A stretch of DNA of 64,000 bases from Variovorax sp. V213 (GCF_041154455.1 NZ_AP028664.1:5023001-5087000); one strand, 5' to 3'; positions 1 to 10,621 are shown, counted from the first letter of the stretch. Notes: generated by a model not told the origin, from the sequence alone. Made by a program: numbers and translations.

Positions 1-345
1 CACGTCGGGCGATGCGGAAACGCGCTCCACCGCGAGCATCTCGCAGCGATAGTCGTGGCCTCGCTGGCGGATTTCGCTCGCGATGTTGGCAATCTGCAGC
101 AGCGTGGACTGCGGCTTGTTCTCGGCCACGAAACTGCCGACGCCGGCCATGCGCACGATGCGGCCCTGCTCCATCAGCTCGCGCAGCGCGCGGTTCACCG
201 TCATGCGCGAGATGCCGAACTGCGCCACCAGTTCGCTCTCGGACGGCAGGCGGTGGCCGGCCGGCCAGGTACCGTCCTGGATCTTGCGGGAGATGTGATC
301 CTTGACTTGCGCATAGAGCGCGAGGGACGGCAAGTCGCGTTTCAT
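1..345 (-). CDS. hutC: HutC-type GntR transcriptional repressor, N-terminal part (truncated by the window edge)
   Basis: The first 115 codons are present and the gene runs off the left edge. Residues about 5-70 form a GntR winged helix (LYAQVKDHI, PSESELVAQFGISRMTVNRA), and the following residues (QIANIASEIRQRGHDY) begin the UTRA ligand domain typical of HutC. HutC family members repress histidine-utilisation genes and respond to urocanate. The ATG at 345 lies one base after the stop of the ABC ATPase gene, so the repressor is the last gene of the transporter operon as far as can be seen. Two HutC-like operators stand in front of that operon, which suggests autoregulation. Family assignment is firm; urocanate as ligand is inferred from the family. 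Confidence 0.85.
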   Translation of the reverse strand, partial: MKRDLPSLALYAQVKDHISRKIQDGTWPAGHRLPSESELVAQFGISRMTVNRALRELMEQGRIVRMAGVGSFVAENKPQSTLLQIANIASEIRQRGHDYRCEMLAVERVSASPDV

Positions 346-346
346 G

Positions 347-1132
347 TCAGTGCTCGGCCGCGGCCATCGACTCGGCGCGGATTTCTTCCGTCAGCTGCGC
401 CTTGATGTCCATGAACTCGGGCGAGGTCTTGATCGTGTAGCTGCGCGGATGCGGAAAGTCCACCGCGATCTCGGTCTTGATGCGGCCGGGCCGCGCGCTG
501 AACACCGCCACGCGGTTGGCCATGAAGATCGCCTCGTCGATGTCGTGCGTGACGAACAGCACCGTCTTGCGCGCCGACTCCCAGATGCCGAGCAGCAGTT
601 CCTGCATCAGCACGCGGGTCTGGTTGTCGAGCGCGCCGAAGGGCTCGTCGAGCAGCAGCATCTTGGGGTCGTTGGCGAGCGCGCGCGCAATCGCGGTGCG
701 CTGCTGCATGCCGCCCGAGAGCTGCTTCGGAAAGTGGTTCTCGAAGCCGCGCAGGCCCACCTTGGCGATGAAGAATTCGCTGCGCTCCTTCTGGTCGGCT
801 TCGCTCATGCCGCGCTCGCGCAGGCCGAAGCGGATGTTCTGCGCCACCGTGAGCCACGGGAACAGCGTGTAGCTCTGGAACACCACGCCGCGGTCGGCGC
901 CCGGGCCTTCGATGCGCTCGCCGTCGAGCAGCACCTGGCCGGTGGTCGGGAAGTCGAGCCCCGCGACGATGCGCAGCAGCGTCGACTTGCCGCAGCCCGA
1001 AGGGCCGAGGATGGTGACGAAGTCGTTCTCGCGCACCTCGAAGTCAATGGGCAGAAGCGCCTGCGTGCTCTGTCCCTTGGTGCCGGTGAAGACGCGCGAG
1101 ACGCCCTGGATGGAAAGCTGCTTGTTCGTCAT
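347..1132 (-). CDS. NitT/TauT-family ABC transporter ATP-binding protein
   Basis: This 261-residue cytoplasmic ATPase energises an importer of the nitrate/sulfonate/taurine type. Walker A is GPSGCGKST (43-51), the signature LSGGMQQR is at 138-145 and Walker B MLLLDEP at 158-164, followed by the H-loop in FVTHDIDEA. The N-terminus MTNKQLSIQG was chosen because its ATG overlaps the permease stop codon (ATGA). The open frame continues upstream only as a shadow of the permease gene. Gene order binding protein, permease, ATPase, hutC suggests that the substrate is linked to histidine or urocanate metabolism, but the sequence alone does not fix the substrate. Confidence 0.92.
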   Translation of the reverse strand: MTNKQLSIQGVSRVFTGTKGQSTQALLPIDFEVRENDFVTILGPSGCGKSTLLRIVAGLDFPTTGQVLLDGERIEGPGADRGVVFQSYTLFPWLTVAQNIRFGLRERGMSEADQKERSEFFIAKVGLRGFENHFPKQLSGGMQQRTAIARALANDPKMLLLDEPFGALDNQTRVLMQELLLGIWESARKTVLFVTHDIDEAIFMANRVAVFSARPGRIKTEIAVDFPHPRSYTIKTSPEFMDIKAQLTEEIRAESMAAAEH

Positions 1133-2010
1133 CAGAGTGCCGCCCATGCAAAGAGACGGCGGTTGAGCGCCTTGAAAGCGAAGTCGGACACGAGGCCAAT
1201 GACGCCGATCACGATGATCCCGAAGATGATCTGCCCGGTGTTGAGCAGGGCCTGGCTGTCGGTGATCATGTGGCCGATGCCCGACGAGGAGCCGATGAGC
1301 TCCGCCACGATCACGTAGGTCCAGGCCCAGCCGAGCACGAGGCGCAGCGTTTCGGCAATGCCGGGCGCGGCACCCGGAATGAGCACGCGCGCCACGATGC
1401 CGCGGCTCTTGGCGCCCAGCGTGTAGGCCGCCTCGACGAGGTCGCGCCGCGCGCCACCCACGGTCACGGCCACCATCAGCACGATCTGGAAGAAGGAGCC
1501 GATGAAGATCACCAGCAGCTTCTGCATTTCGCCGAGGCCCGCCCACAGGATGAGCAGCGGAATGAATGCGGACGCCGGCAGGTAGCGGCAGAACGAGACG
1601 AAGGGCTCGAAGAAGGCCTCCACGGCCTTCCATGTGCCCATGGCAATGCCGAGCGGCACCGCCAGCACGGCCGCCAGCAGGAAGCCGCCGAACACGCGCC
1701 ACACGGTCATGCCCACGTCGCCGATGAAGCCGAACTCGGCGAAGAGCATCCAGCCTTCCTTGAGCATGGTCAACGGGCTGGCAAGGAAGGTCGGCGGCAC
1801 GAAGCCGCCGAGCGTGGCGATGGACCACACGAGCACGAAGGCCACGAAGAAGGCCAGCCCGAGCACCACGCGGGCGCGCCCGCTGATGGGCTCGAGCGGC
1901 GCGAGCGAACGGCGCCGCGCGGGCGCGGCGGCCTGGGAGGGAACGGCCGGCGCAGGCGCCGCCGTGCGCGGCTGCACCTGCGGCAGGGCCTTACTTGACG
2001 AAGCTTGCAT
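1132..2010 (-). CDS. NitT/TauT-family ABC transporter permease
   Basis: A 292-residue inner-membrane permease of the TauC/SsuC type. A proline/alanine-rich cytoplasmic N-terminus (about residues 1-45) precedes roughly six hydrophobic segments. The EAA-like loop is visible around DLVEAAYTLGAKSRGIVARV, where the ATPase docks. The start overlaps the end of the binding-protein gene by 20 bases, and the stop overlaps the ATPase start by 4, so the three genes are translationally coupled. A later start after the Pro/Ala-rich leader cannot be excluded. Confidence 0.9.
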   Translation of the reverse strand: MQASSSKALPQVQPRTAAPAPAVPSQAAAPARRRSLAPLEPISGRARVVLGLAFFVAFVLVWSIATLGGFVPPTFLASPLTMLKEGWMLFAEFGFIGDVGMTVWRVFGGFLLAAVLAVPLGIAMGTWKAVEAFFEPFVSFCRYLPASAFIPLLILWAGLGEMQKLLVIFIGSFFQIVLMVAVTVGGARRDLVEAAYTLGAKSRGIVARVLIPGAAPGIAETLRLVLGWAWTYVIVAELIGSSSGIGHMITDSQALLNTGQIIFGIIVIGVIGLVSDFAFKALNRRLFAWAAL

Positions 2011-2959
2011 CGAAGGTGGCCGCGTAGTCTTCAGGGGCCTTGCGGATCACGCCGGCCTCCAGCAGGATGGGCGTGGCTTCCTTCATGAAGCTGGTGAGTT
2101 CGCCCGCAAAGAACTTCTGGTTGGCCGCCTTGTCCTGCCAACGCAGGTAGGCCGACGACTTGGCGAACTGCTCGCCGGTCTGCTTCACGGCCGAGCCCAT
2201 GAGCTCGTTGGCCTTGGCCGGGTCGGCCTTGATCATGTCGAGCGCCTCGAAGTACGACTGCGTGAGCGCCTGCGCGGCCTTGGCATTGGCCTTGAGCCAG
2301 GTGGGCGCGCAGCCCACGGTGTCCATCACCATCGGGTAGTCGAGGGTGGTGGCCAGGATCTTGCCGGCGGTGGGGTTGGCGCGCACGGTCGACAGGTAGG
2401 GCTCGTAGGTCATGGCGGCGTCGTTCTGGCCGGCCACGAAGGCCTGGGCGGCGGGCTGCGGCTCGAGCGACACCACCTTCACGTCCTTCAGCGTCATGCC
2501 GTTCTTGTTGAGCATCCAGGCCAGGCCGAAATAGGGCGCCGTGCCAGGCGCGCTCACGCCGATGGTCTTGCCCTTGAGGTCGGCGAAGCTCTTCACGTCG
2601 TTGCGCACCGCGAGGCCGTCGGCGCCGTAGGACTTGTCCATCTGGAAGATCTGCACGATGGGCACGCCGTTGGCGTTCCAGGCCACGTGCGTCTCCACCG
2701 TGGTGGCCGCGCACTGGATGGCGCCCGAGGCCAGCGCCAGGTGGCGGTCCTTCTGCGGAATCATCTTGAGTTCGACGTCCAGGCCGTTCTTCTTGAAGAT
2801 GCCGGCCTTGTCGGCCAGCGAGAGCGGCGCGAAACCGGTCCAGCCGGACATGCCCAGCGCGATCTTGGTTTCCTGCGCGGCGGCCGTTCCGGCCATGCCC
2901 GCTGCACATGCGCCTGCTGCCAGCAGGGAGGCGATTTTCACAACTACCGTCTTGACCAT
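1991..2959 (-). CDS. NitT/TauT-family ABC transporter periplasmic substrate-binding protein
   Basis: A 322-residue periplasmic receptor. It begins with a signal peptide of about 28 residues (MVKTVVVKIASLL ... GTAAAQ). The mature part resembles NMT1/TauA proteins (GWTGFAPLSLADKAGIFKKN; later KGKTIGVSAPGTAPYF). The ATG at 2959 has an AGGAG five bases upstream; the frame stays open further upstream, but without a signal peptide at its front. First gene of the four-gene unit with permease, ATPase and hutC. Substrate unknown; the HutC link favours a histidine-pathway compound or another cyclic N-containing carboxylate. Confidence 0.9.
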   Translation of the reverse strand: MVKTVVVKIASLLAAGACAAGMAGTAAAQETKIALGMSGWTGFAPLSLADKAGIFKKNGLDVELKMIPQKDRHLALASGAIQCAATTVETHVAWNANGVPIVQIFQMDKSYGADGLAVRNDVKSFADLKGKTIGVSAPGTAPYFGLAWMLNKNGMTLKDVKVVSLEPQPAAQAFVAGQNDAAMTYEPYLSTVRANPTAGKILATTLDYPMVMDTVGCAPTWLKANAKAAQALTQSYFEALDMIKADPAKANELMGSAVKQTGEQFAKSSAYLRWQDKAANQKFFAGELTSFMKEATPILLEAGVIRKAPEDYAATFDASFVK

Positions 2960-3052
2960 GGGTACTCCTGGTTCTGTTCTTTGGGAAAAAGCTCGGCGAT
3001 GCGCTCCGGTGTCCGGGCTGCACGAACCTCGCATTGTTGCCAAGCGCCCCAA

Positions 3053-3066
3053 CTTGTATATACAGG
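3053..3066. promoter_or_regulatory. HutC-like operator 1
   Basis: CTTGTATATACAGG contains the perfect palindrome TGTATATACA (3055-3064). This matches the TGTATA-G/T-ACA core known for HutC repressors. It lies about 95 bases upstream of the binding-protein start and in the divergent gap to recQ. Confidence 0.6.
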
Positions 3067-3119
3067 ATAACCCGGAAGTACCTTTTCCGGTGCATTCCTC
3101 GGGAAAATGCACCAGATTG

Positions 3120-3132
3120 CTGTCTATACAGG
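3120..3132. promoter_or_regulatory. HutC-like operator 2
   Basis: Read on the minus strand this is CCTGTATAGACAG, with core TGTATAGACA (3121-3130), a second match to the HutC consensus 66 bases from the first. It sits about 50 bases before the chosen recQ start, so HutC could also affect recQ, though the transporter operon is the likelier target. Confidence 0.55.
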
Positions 3133-3179
3133 AAGGGTGGCGGGACGGGCTTCACCTTTGCAAACCTCATGCCACAGTC

Positions 3180-5147
<1,968 letters not shown>

Positions 5148-5168
5148 CTTTGCGACGCGCGCCGGCGG

Positions 5169-6359
5169 TCAGCCGGCCGGCAGCGTGATCGGCACCGGCC
5201 GCGTGAGCAGGTCGACGTAGAGCTCGAAGAAACGCGCGTTGTCGAACTTCTTCACCACCGTCATCTTCTGCAGCGCCGGGCCTGCGGGCTGCGAGCCGTA
5301 GCCGACGGAGCGGCCGTTGTCGGCGGCGCCGGGCTTGGCGACCACGTCGACATAGCGCTCCACCGTTTGCGTGGCATAGCTCGGATCGATGAGGTAGGCG
5401 AGCGTGAGCGTGTCCCAGATGTTCTGCGTGTAGGCCGGGTTGTTCTCGAAGCCGTTGGTGCCGCTGAAGCCGTAGCCATTGAGCTGCCTGAACACCTCGG
5501 TCACAGCGGTCGGCCTGGCCGGATGCGCGATGCGGTCGTAGATGGGCTTGGTCAGGAACACGGTGTCGGTCACGTCGAGCGGCACCACCACCTGCGGGAT
5601 CGGCAGGCGCACCACGAACTGCGCGGCGTCGGGGTCGAACCACCAGTTGAACTCGGCAAACTTGGTGGTGTTGCCCGCCACGTCGATGGCGCCGCCCATG
5701 TAGATGATCTTCTTGATCAGCGGCACGATCTCGGGGTTCTGCTTGACCGCGAGCGCGATGTTGGTGAGCGGGCCGATGGCCAGGATGGTGATCTCGTTGG
5801 GGTTGGCCTTCACGGTGTCGACGATGAAGTCGACCGCGCTCCTGCCCTGCACTGGGGTATGCGTGGCAAAGCCGTCGGGCGAGGGCTTCAGGTCGGCATC
5901 GGTCTTGGGCTCGGGCGAGCTCCAGGCGCCCAGGTAGCCGTCGCCGCCGGAGCCGGCAGCCATCTCGGCCTCGATGGTCGCGTAGTCGTGATTGAACGCG
6001 TAGTTCGCGCCCGCATAGATGCCGATGCGATCGCCCACGCCCAGCCGCTCGACCGACTTCAGCGCATCGGCCACGCCCTGCTTGAGCCACTGGTTGCCCG
6101 ACACCACGCTGATGCCCATGACCTGCACCTTGCCCGACGCCTGCAATTGCGCGGCCATCACGCCGAGCTGGCCGTCGTCGCTCATGGTGTTGTAGTCGCT
6201 GTCGATGATGATCTTCTGCGCCGGCGGCGGGGCCGCGCCGAAGCCCGGAGCCAGCCCGATGCCGCTGTTGCCGTCGCCACCGCCACCACCGCAGGCCGAG
6301 AGCACCGTGGCGAGCAATGCCGCCGCCATCCATTTGCGTCGCTGAATCCGAATCTTCAT
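5169..6359 (-). CDS. Secreted lipoprotein of the inosine/uridine-preferring nucleoside hydrolase family
   Basis: A 396-residue protein with a lipoprotein signal (LLATVLSAC, lipobox Cys at about residue 23), followed by a glycine-rich linker, so it should be membrane-anchored outside the cytoplasm. The body shows nucleoside hydrolase landmarks: AIGPLTNIAL, MGGAIDV, EFNWWFDPDAAQ and PLDVTDTV. The usual N-terminal metal-binding DTDxGxDD is changed to DSDYNTMSDDG, with two extra residues, so metal geometry or substrate may differ. AAGGAG stands six bases before the ATG. Twin PurR/LacI-like boxes lie upstream. Function as an extracytoplasmic nucleosidase is inferred. Confidence 0.82.
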   Translation of the reverse strand: MKIRIQRRKWMAAALLATVLSACGGGGGDGNSGIGLAPGFGAAPPPAQKIIIDSDYNTMSDDGQLGVMAAQLQASGKVQVMGISVVSGNQWLKQGVADALKSVERLGVGDRIGIYAGANYAFNHDYATIEAEMAAGSGGDGYLGAWSSPEPKTDADLKPSPDGFATHTPVQGRSAVDFIVDTVKANPNEITILAIGPLTNIALAVKQNPEIVPLIKKIIYMGGAIDVAGNTTKFAEFNWWFDPDAAQFVVRLPIPQVVVPLDVTDTVFLTKPIYDRIAHPARPTAVTEVFRQLNGYGFSGTNGFENNPAYTQNIWDTLTLAYLIDPSYATQTVERYVDVVAKPGAADNGRSVGYGSQPAGPALQKMTVVKKFDNARFFELYVDLLTRPVPITLPAG

Positions 6360-6406
6360 CCCGGCTCCTTCTCGAGTGGTGTTGTTGGCGATGTAGAACT
6401 AAATGC

Positions 6407-6429
6407 CAAACGTTTGCGCAAACGTTTGC
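6407..6429. promoter_or_regulatory. Twin PurR/LacI-family operator boxes
   Basis: CAAACGTTTG (6407-6416) is followed at 6418-6429 by GCAAACGTTTGC, two perfect palindromes with central CG, nearly abutting. The core matches the PurR/LacI-type box (ACGCAAACGTTTNCGT). They end about 50 bases before the nucleoside hydrolase start, a position suitable for repression. The cognate regulator is not adjacent. Confidence 0.6.
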
Positions 6430-6506
6430 TGTAACTCTAAAGCGCATGCCGCGGACATGGCGGAGGGCAAGGTTTCAAAGGGTAACGGCGATGCCGCCGA
6501 AGCGGC

Positions 6507-8108
6507 TCAGCCCGGCGAGGGCGCGGCTTCGAGCAGGCGCATTTCGCGCAGCGGGGTGCGGTGAAGCAGGTAGGGCTGCTCCTCGATCGCTTCGGATTTC
6601 TCCAGCCCCGGCAGGGTCTTGGCCGAAGCCGATGCAGGGCATGCGCCGCCGCCGCGCATGGCAAGCGCGGCCGCGAGCCGCGCCTCGGCCGGGTCGCCGA
6701 GCGCATGGTCGAAATCGTCGGCCACGGTGCAGTCGGGTACGAAGCCGTCGCCATAGTCGCCGAAGCCCTTGGCGTTGACGCCCTGGAACTGGATCGCGAA
6801 GTAGCTGGTGCCGCAGTTGTCCTGCGGCGAGAAGCCGTAGGGCTTGCCGCAGGTGGCGCCGCCCACGAGGTTGACCTTGACGTCGATGCCGCGCAGGCTG
6901 TTGACGACCGATTCGCTGGCCGAGCAGGTGTCGGGCCCGACCAGCACCGTCACCTGCGAAAGGCCGAGCCTCGGCAGCGTCGCGCCGGTGCGGCTGGTGC
7001 CGTAGAACGGAATGATCGACTGCGCCGGCGTCAGGTGGAACGGGTTCTTGTCGTTGAAGACGAGGCGCTCGAAAGCCTTGCCTGACGAAGCGGTGGACGA
7101 AGACACCATGGTGGCGAGCCGGCTCGCGATGTTGAGCTGCCCGCCGCCGTTGTAGCGCATGTCGAGCACCAGGTCCTGGATACCGTCCTGCCTGAACTGT
7201 TTGAAGGCATCGATGAGCTGCGACTCCGAGGTCGTGATGTGGTCGTTGAAAAGCAGATAGCCCACGCGGCCGCTGCCGGTGTCGATGCTCTTCACGTTCT
7301 GCACCGGCGTGCGCGTGACGCTCGCGGCCGCCAGCGTCAGGGTGCGCGTCGCGCTGCCTTCCTGCAGCTTGAAGACGTGCGATTCGCCGATCGTCGTCGG
7401 CGAGATGCCTCGGTTGATGACCGTGGTGTTGGTGCCGTTGATCACGTCGATGCCGTCCACCTCGAGCACCTTGGCGCCGCGCGCAATGCCGGCCGCTGCC
7501 GCGGGCGAGCCAGGTTCGATGAACGCAATGCGCAGGTCGCGCGGTCGCGAGTTGCGCACGAACGCGAACTCCATGCCGTAGCCCGGCGCCACGCCGTTCT
7601 GCGACAGCTGCCGATAGCGCTCGGTGTCGTAGACGTAGTGAAAACGGTCCTTCGCGCGGCCCGACGCGGTGACGGCCGGGCTCTTGAGCACGTTGAAATA
7701 AGCGACCGGCGTGGCGTAGTCGGCGGCTTTGAGGGTGGTCGGCACCTCGCCGTACCAGAGATAGGTTTCGTCGATCCAGCCGCGCACCCAGCGCTTCTCG
7801 TCGGTCAGCGTGCCGGGCTTGTCGGGGTAGGCCAGCCCGGTTTCGGGGTTGAGGCCGCCGCGCGGCGCGGCGCACAGGCCCGCCACGGTGGACGAGGCAA
7901 GAATGGCGTCGTCGTCGCCGCCGCTGGGCGGCGGTGCGATGGCCGCCGGGGGCGCAATGATCGGGAACGCGCCGCCGCCGCCTCCTCCTCCGCCGCCCCC
8001 GCCCCCGCAGCCCTCGAGTGCGAAGGCCGCGCAGGCGAGCACGAATGCGGCCGCGGCCGATACGGTGGGGCGCGGCATCTCCCGCGTGCCCGCATTGCCT
8101 GAGTTCAT
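6507..8108 (-). CDS. Exported S41-family (C-terminal processing) peptidase-like lipoprotein
   Basis: A 533-residue protein with a lipobox (ALEGC, Cys about 34) followed immediately by 12 glycines, then a proline-rich spacer. A PDZ-like segment (FIEPGSPAAAAGIARGAKVLEVDG) precedes the S41 domain. The likely nucleophile is in GPDTCSASESVVNSL and the general-base lysine in GGATCGKPYG, the Ser/Lys arrangement of tail-specific proteases. GGAGGGG five bases before the ATG at 8108 supports this start. The glycine run is written in near-repetitive GGC/GGA/GGG codons and could slip. The substrate is unknown; the neighbouring nucleoside hydrolase has the same Cys-polyGly layout. Confidence 0.85.
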   Translation of the reverse strand: MNSGNAGTREMPRPTVSAAAAFVLACAAFALEGCGGGGGGGGGGGGAFPIIAPPAAIAPPPSGGDDDAILASSTVAGLCAAPRGGLNPETGLAYPDKPGTLTDEKRWVRGWIDETYLWYGEVPTTLKAADYATPVAYFNVLKSPAVTASGRAKDRFHYVYDTERYRQLSQNGVAPGYGMEFAFVRNSRPRDLRIAFIEPGSPAAAAGIARGAKVLEVDGIDVINGTNTTVINRGISPTTIGESHVFKLQEGSATRTLTLAAASVTRTPVQNVKSIDTGSGRVGYLLFNDHITTSESQLIDAFKQFRQDGIQDLVLDMRYNGGGQLNIASRLATMVSSSTASSGKAFERLVFNDKNPFHLTPAQSIIPFYGTSRTGATLPRLGLSQVTVLVGPDTCSASESVVNSLRGIDVKVNLVGGATCGKPYGFSPQDNCGTSYFAIQFQGVNAKGFGDYGDGFVPDCTVADDFDHALGDPAEARLAAALAMRGGGACPASASAKTLPGLEKSEAIEEQPYLLHRTPLREMRLLEAAPSPG

Positions 8109-8189
8109 CGAACCCCTCCTCGCGTCCGTTGCGACGGACGGTGTTTTCTTGTTTGCCGTGTGCCGGCGGACTTTTGTGGCTCTCTATAC

Positions 8190-10514
8190 CTACTGCACGA
8201 AACCCATGCCGCGCGACTCGCGCACCTCGGGCTTGATGCGGTGCTCGGCCTCGAGCTGGTCGAGAAATTCGGCGGCCGAGAACTCGACTGCGAGAATGTC
8301 CGTCTGCCGCTTCACGGCCGCGAAATCACCCGGGCACAGCTGGCGCAATTGCGCGAGGCGGGCCTTGATCTCCCCGGTGAGCAATGCATCATCGCCGGCC
8401 AGTGCCTCGGTCACGAACATGCGCTCGCGCTGCGCGGCGGTGAGCGGCATGAACTTGATCTTGAAAGTGAAGCGCCGCAGCGCCGCCTGGTCGAGCCGGT
8501 CGAGCAGGTTGGTGGTGCAGATGAAGACGCCGTTGAAGCGCTCCATGCCTTGCAGCATCTCGTTGACCTCGGTCACTTCGTAGGTGCGCTGGGCGCCGCG
8601 CCGGTCCTGCAGGAAGCTGTCGGCCTCGTCGAGCAGCAGCACGGCTTTTTCGGCCTCCGCCTCCTTGAACATGGCGGCCATGTTCTGCTCGGTTTCGCCG
8701 ACGTACTTGCTCATGAGATCGCTGGCCTGCTTGATGATCAGCGGCCGGCCGATGGCCTTGGCAATGTGCTCGGCCAGCGCGGTCTTGCCGGTGCCGGGCG
8801 CGCCGTAGAAACACAGCGTGCCGTGGCCGCGCGCCTTGAGCGCCGCCACGACGCGCGGGATCTCGAAGCGGGTCTCGACATTGAGCATGCCGAGGTCGTA
8901 GGTGGTCACGTTGCGGCGCTCGCCCAGGCCGGTGTCGAGCGTGCCCAGCGCGAGGTCGGCGTTCTTGAGCTGCCGCTCGATCAGCGCCTCCATCGACGCA
9001 CCATCGGTTTGCGCCAGCCCCGCAAAGCGCACCGCGGTGCGGATCTGCGCGGGCGTGAGGCCCTTGCGCTCGGCCAGCTTGGCGGTGAAGGCTTCCGACA
9101 CCACGATGCCCTCGAGCGTTTTCTTCACCAGCTGCTCGCGCGCGCCGGGGGGCGGCGACTTGAGTTCGAGGTGATAGGCAAAACGGCGCCGGAACGCCGG
9201 GTCGATCTGCTCGATGCGGTTGGTCACCCACAGCGTGGGCACCGGGTTCGCTTCGAGGATCTGGTTGACCCAGGCCTTGCCGCTCACGCTGCCGCTGGTG
9301 GGCGCCGGAGTCTGCTCGGCGCGCGCCATGAACTGCGCGGCCTCGGTGCTGATGGGCGGGAACACGTCCTCGACCTCGTCGAACAACAGCGCGGCCTGCG
9401 CGCTGCCCTTGAGGAACACCTGCGCGATCTGCAGCGAGCGGTAGCGGTCGCGGCCGCTCAGCGAGTTGCCGTCGCGGTCGGCGTACTCGACCTCGAACAG
9501 CTCGAGCCCGGCCGCTTGCGCCACCACCTTGGCGAGTTCGGTCTTGCCTGTGCCGGGCGGCCCGTAGAGCAGCACGTTGACGCCGGGCTCCTTGCGCGCC
9601 ACCGCCGCGCGCAGCAGCGTGACGAGCATCTGCGCGTCTTCCTCGACAAAGGAAAAGTCGTGCGCGGTAAGTGCGCTCTTGGCCGAGGGCCGCGTGAACA
9701 CGGCCATCAGTTCGTTGTGGTCGCGGTATTCGCGCATCAGCACCGGCGGCAGCTTTTCGCTGACCTTCATCAGGTCGGCCAGGTCGGTGATGTTGTGCTC
9801 GGAGATCAGGTTCTCGACCAGTCCGATGCGCTCCAGGCGCGAGCCCGCGCGCAGCGCCTCCCCCACCTCGCTCGCGTTGACGCCCGCAATGTCGGCAATG
9901 GCCGCGTAGGCCTCGGGCGCATTGTTGACCTTGAACTCGACCAGCAGCGAACGCAGGTCGCGCTGGTAGCGCGCGAGCGTGCCGTAGAGCAGCAGCGCGC
10001 GCTCGGCCTTGTTGAGCTGCAGCAGGCCTGCGAGCGCATCGATGTTCTTCTCGACCAGCGTCGACTGCTTGCGCAGCGCGTGGGTGAGCCAGTCGCGCGT
10101 GACGGCCAGCACCGAGAGCAGGTCCTTGGGCTGGTCCTTGGCGTATTCGTCCAGGTAGAAAAAGAGCGTGCCTTCCTCGTACGGGCCGCGCCAGACGCCG
10201 TGGCGCTCCAGCAGCGTGCGGCCGTCGAAATTCTCGACGCCCTTCCAGGCCTCGTTGCCCGCGCAGCGGCGGCCGAGGAATTCGCGCAACCGCTGCAGCA
10301 CTGCGGCCGGCCACACCAGGTGGCGGCCGGTCAGCGAGAGCAGGCCGTTGATGTCGCGGCGCACGTTGAAGCGCGGCCCCTGCTTGGCGGCAAGCGTGAG
10401 CACGAAGTGCGAGCACATCAGCTCGAGCACCGGCGCGCCCTTGAGCCCGGGCGACGGCAATGCCTGCCCGCGCACCGCAGCAGCCACGACATCGACACCC
10501 GCACGCTTGACCAT
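8190..10514 (-). CDS. Two-module AAA+ ATPase of unknown function
   Basis: A 774-residue cytoplasmic protein with two AAA+ modules. Module 1 has Walker A GPPGTGKT (318-325) and Walker B ALLFDEVED (375-383), and sensor/arginine-finger-like TNRIEQIDPAFRRRF. Module 2 has GAPGTGKT (571-578), VLLLDEAD (625-632), a pore-like SKYVGE and TTNLLDRLDQAALRRF. The first 300 residues are helical without a recognised domain. It resembles generic SpoVK-like ATPases. The start MVKRAGV was chosen for GGAGG six bases upstream; the frame is open further but without a ribosome site. It stands alone between two convergent or divergent neighbours, so no partner is evident. It has two intact ATPase sites, unlike many regulatory AAA proteins. 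Confidence 0.85.
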   Translation of the reverse strand: MVKRAGVDVVAAAVRGQALPSPGLKGAPVLELMCSHFVLTLAAKQGPRFNVRRDINGLLSLTGRHLVWPAAVLQRLREFLGRRCAGNEAWKGVENFDGRTLLERHGVWRGPYEEGTLFFYLDEYAKDQPKDLLSVLAVTRDWLTHALRKQSTLVEKNIDALAGLLQLNKAERALLLYGTLARYQRDLRSLLVEFKVNNAPEAYAAIADIAGVNASEVGEALRAGSRLERIGLVENLISEHNITDLADLMKVSEKLPPVLMREYRDHNELMAVFTRPSAKSALTAHDFSFVEEDAQMLVTLLRAAVARKEPGVNVLLYGPPGTGKTELAKVVAQAAGLELFEVEYADRDGNSLSGRDRYRSLQIAQVFLKGSAQAALLFDEVEDVFPPISTEAAQFMARAEQTPAPTSGSVSGKAWVNQILEANPVPTLWVTNRIEQIDPAFRRRFAYHLELKSPPPGAREQLVKKTLEGIVVSEAFTAKLAERKGLTPAQIRTAVRFAGLAQTDGASMEALIERQLKNADLALGTLDTGLGERRNVTTYDLGMLNVETRFEIPRVVAALKARGHGTLCFYGAPGTGKTALAEHIAKAIGRPLIIKQASDLMSKYVGETEQNMAAMFKEAEAEKAVLLLDEADSFLQDRRGAQRTYEVTEVNEMLQGMERFNGVFICTTNLLDRLDQAALRRFTFKIKFMPLTAAQRERMFVTEALAGDDALLTGEIKARLAQLRQLCPGDFAAVKRQTDILAVEFSAAEFLDQLEAEHRIKPEVRESRGMGFVQ

Positions 10515-10621
10515 CAGACAGCCTCCAGACGAGGAATTTCCTGGGGCGACCATAACGCAGACTTTTCTCTTCGGGAAGACACTGGAACGGTAAAAACCCT
10601 GATGATGCGATTCCAGCCACA

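Noticed and set aside
3051..3070. TTGTATATACAGGATAAC as a core promoter of recQ
   Set aside because: The TATATA run is better explained by the HutC palindrome; no matching -35 at proper spacing toward recQ was convincing.
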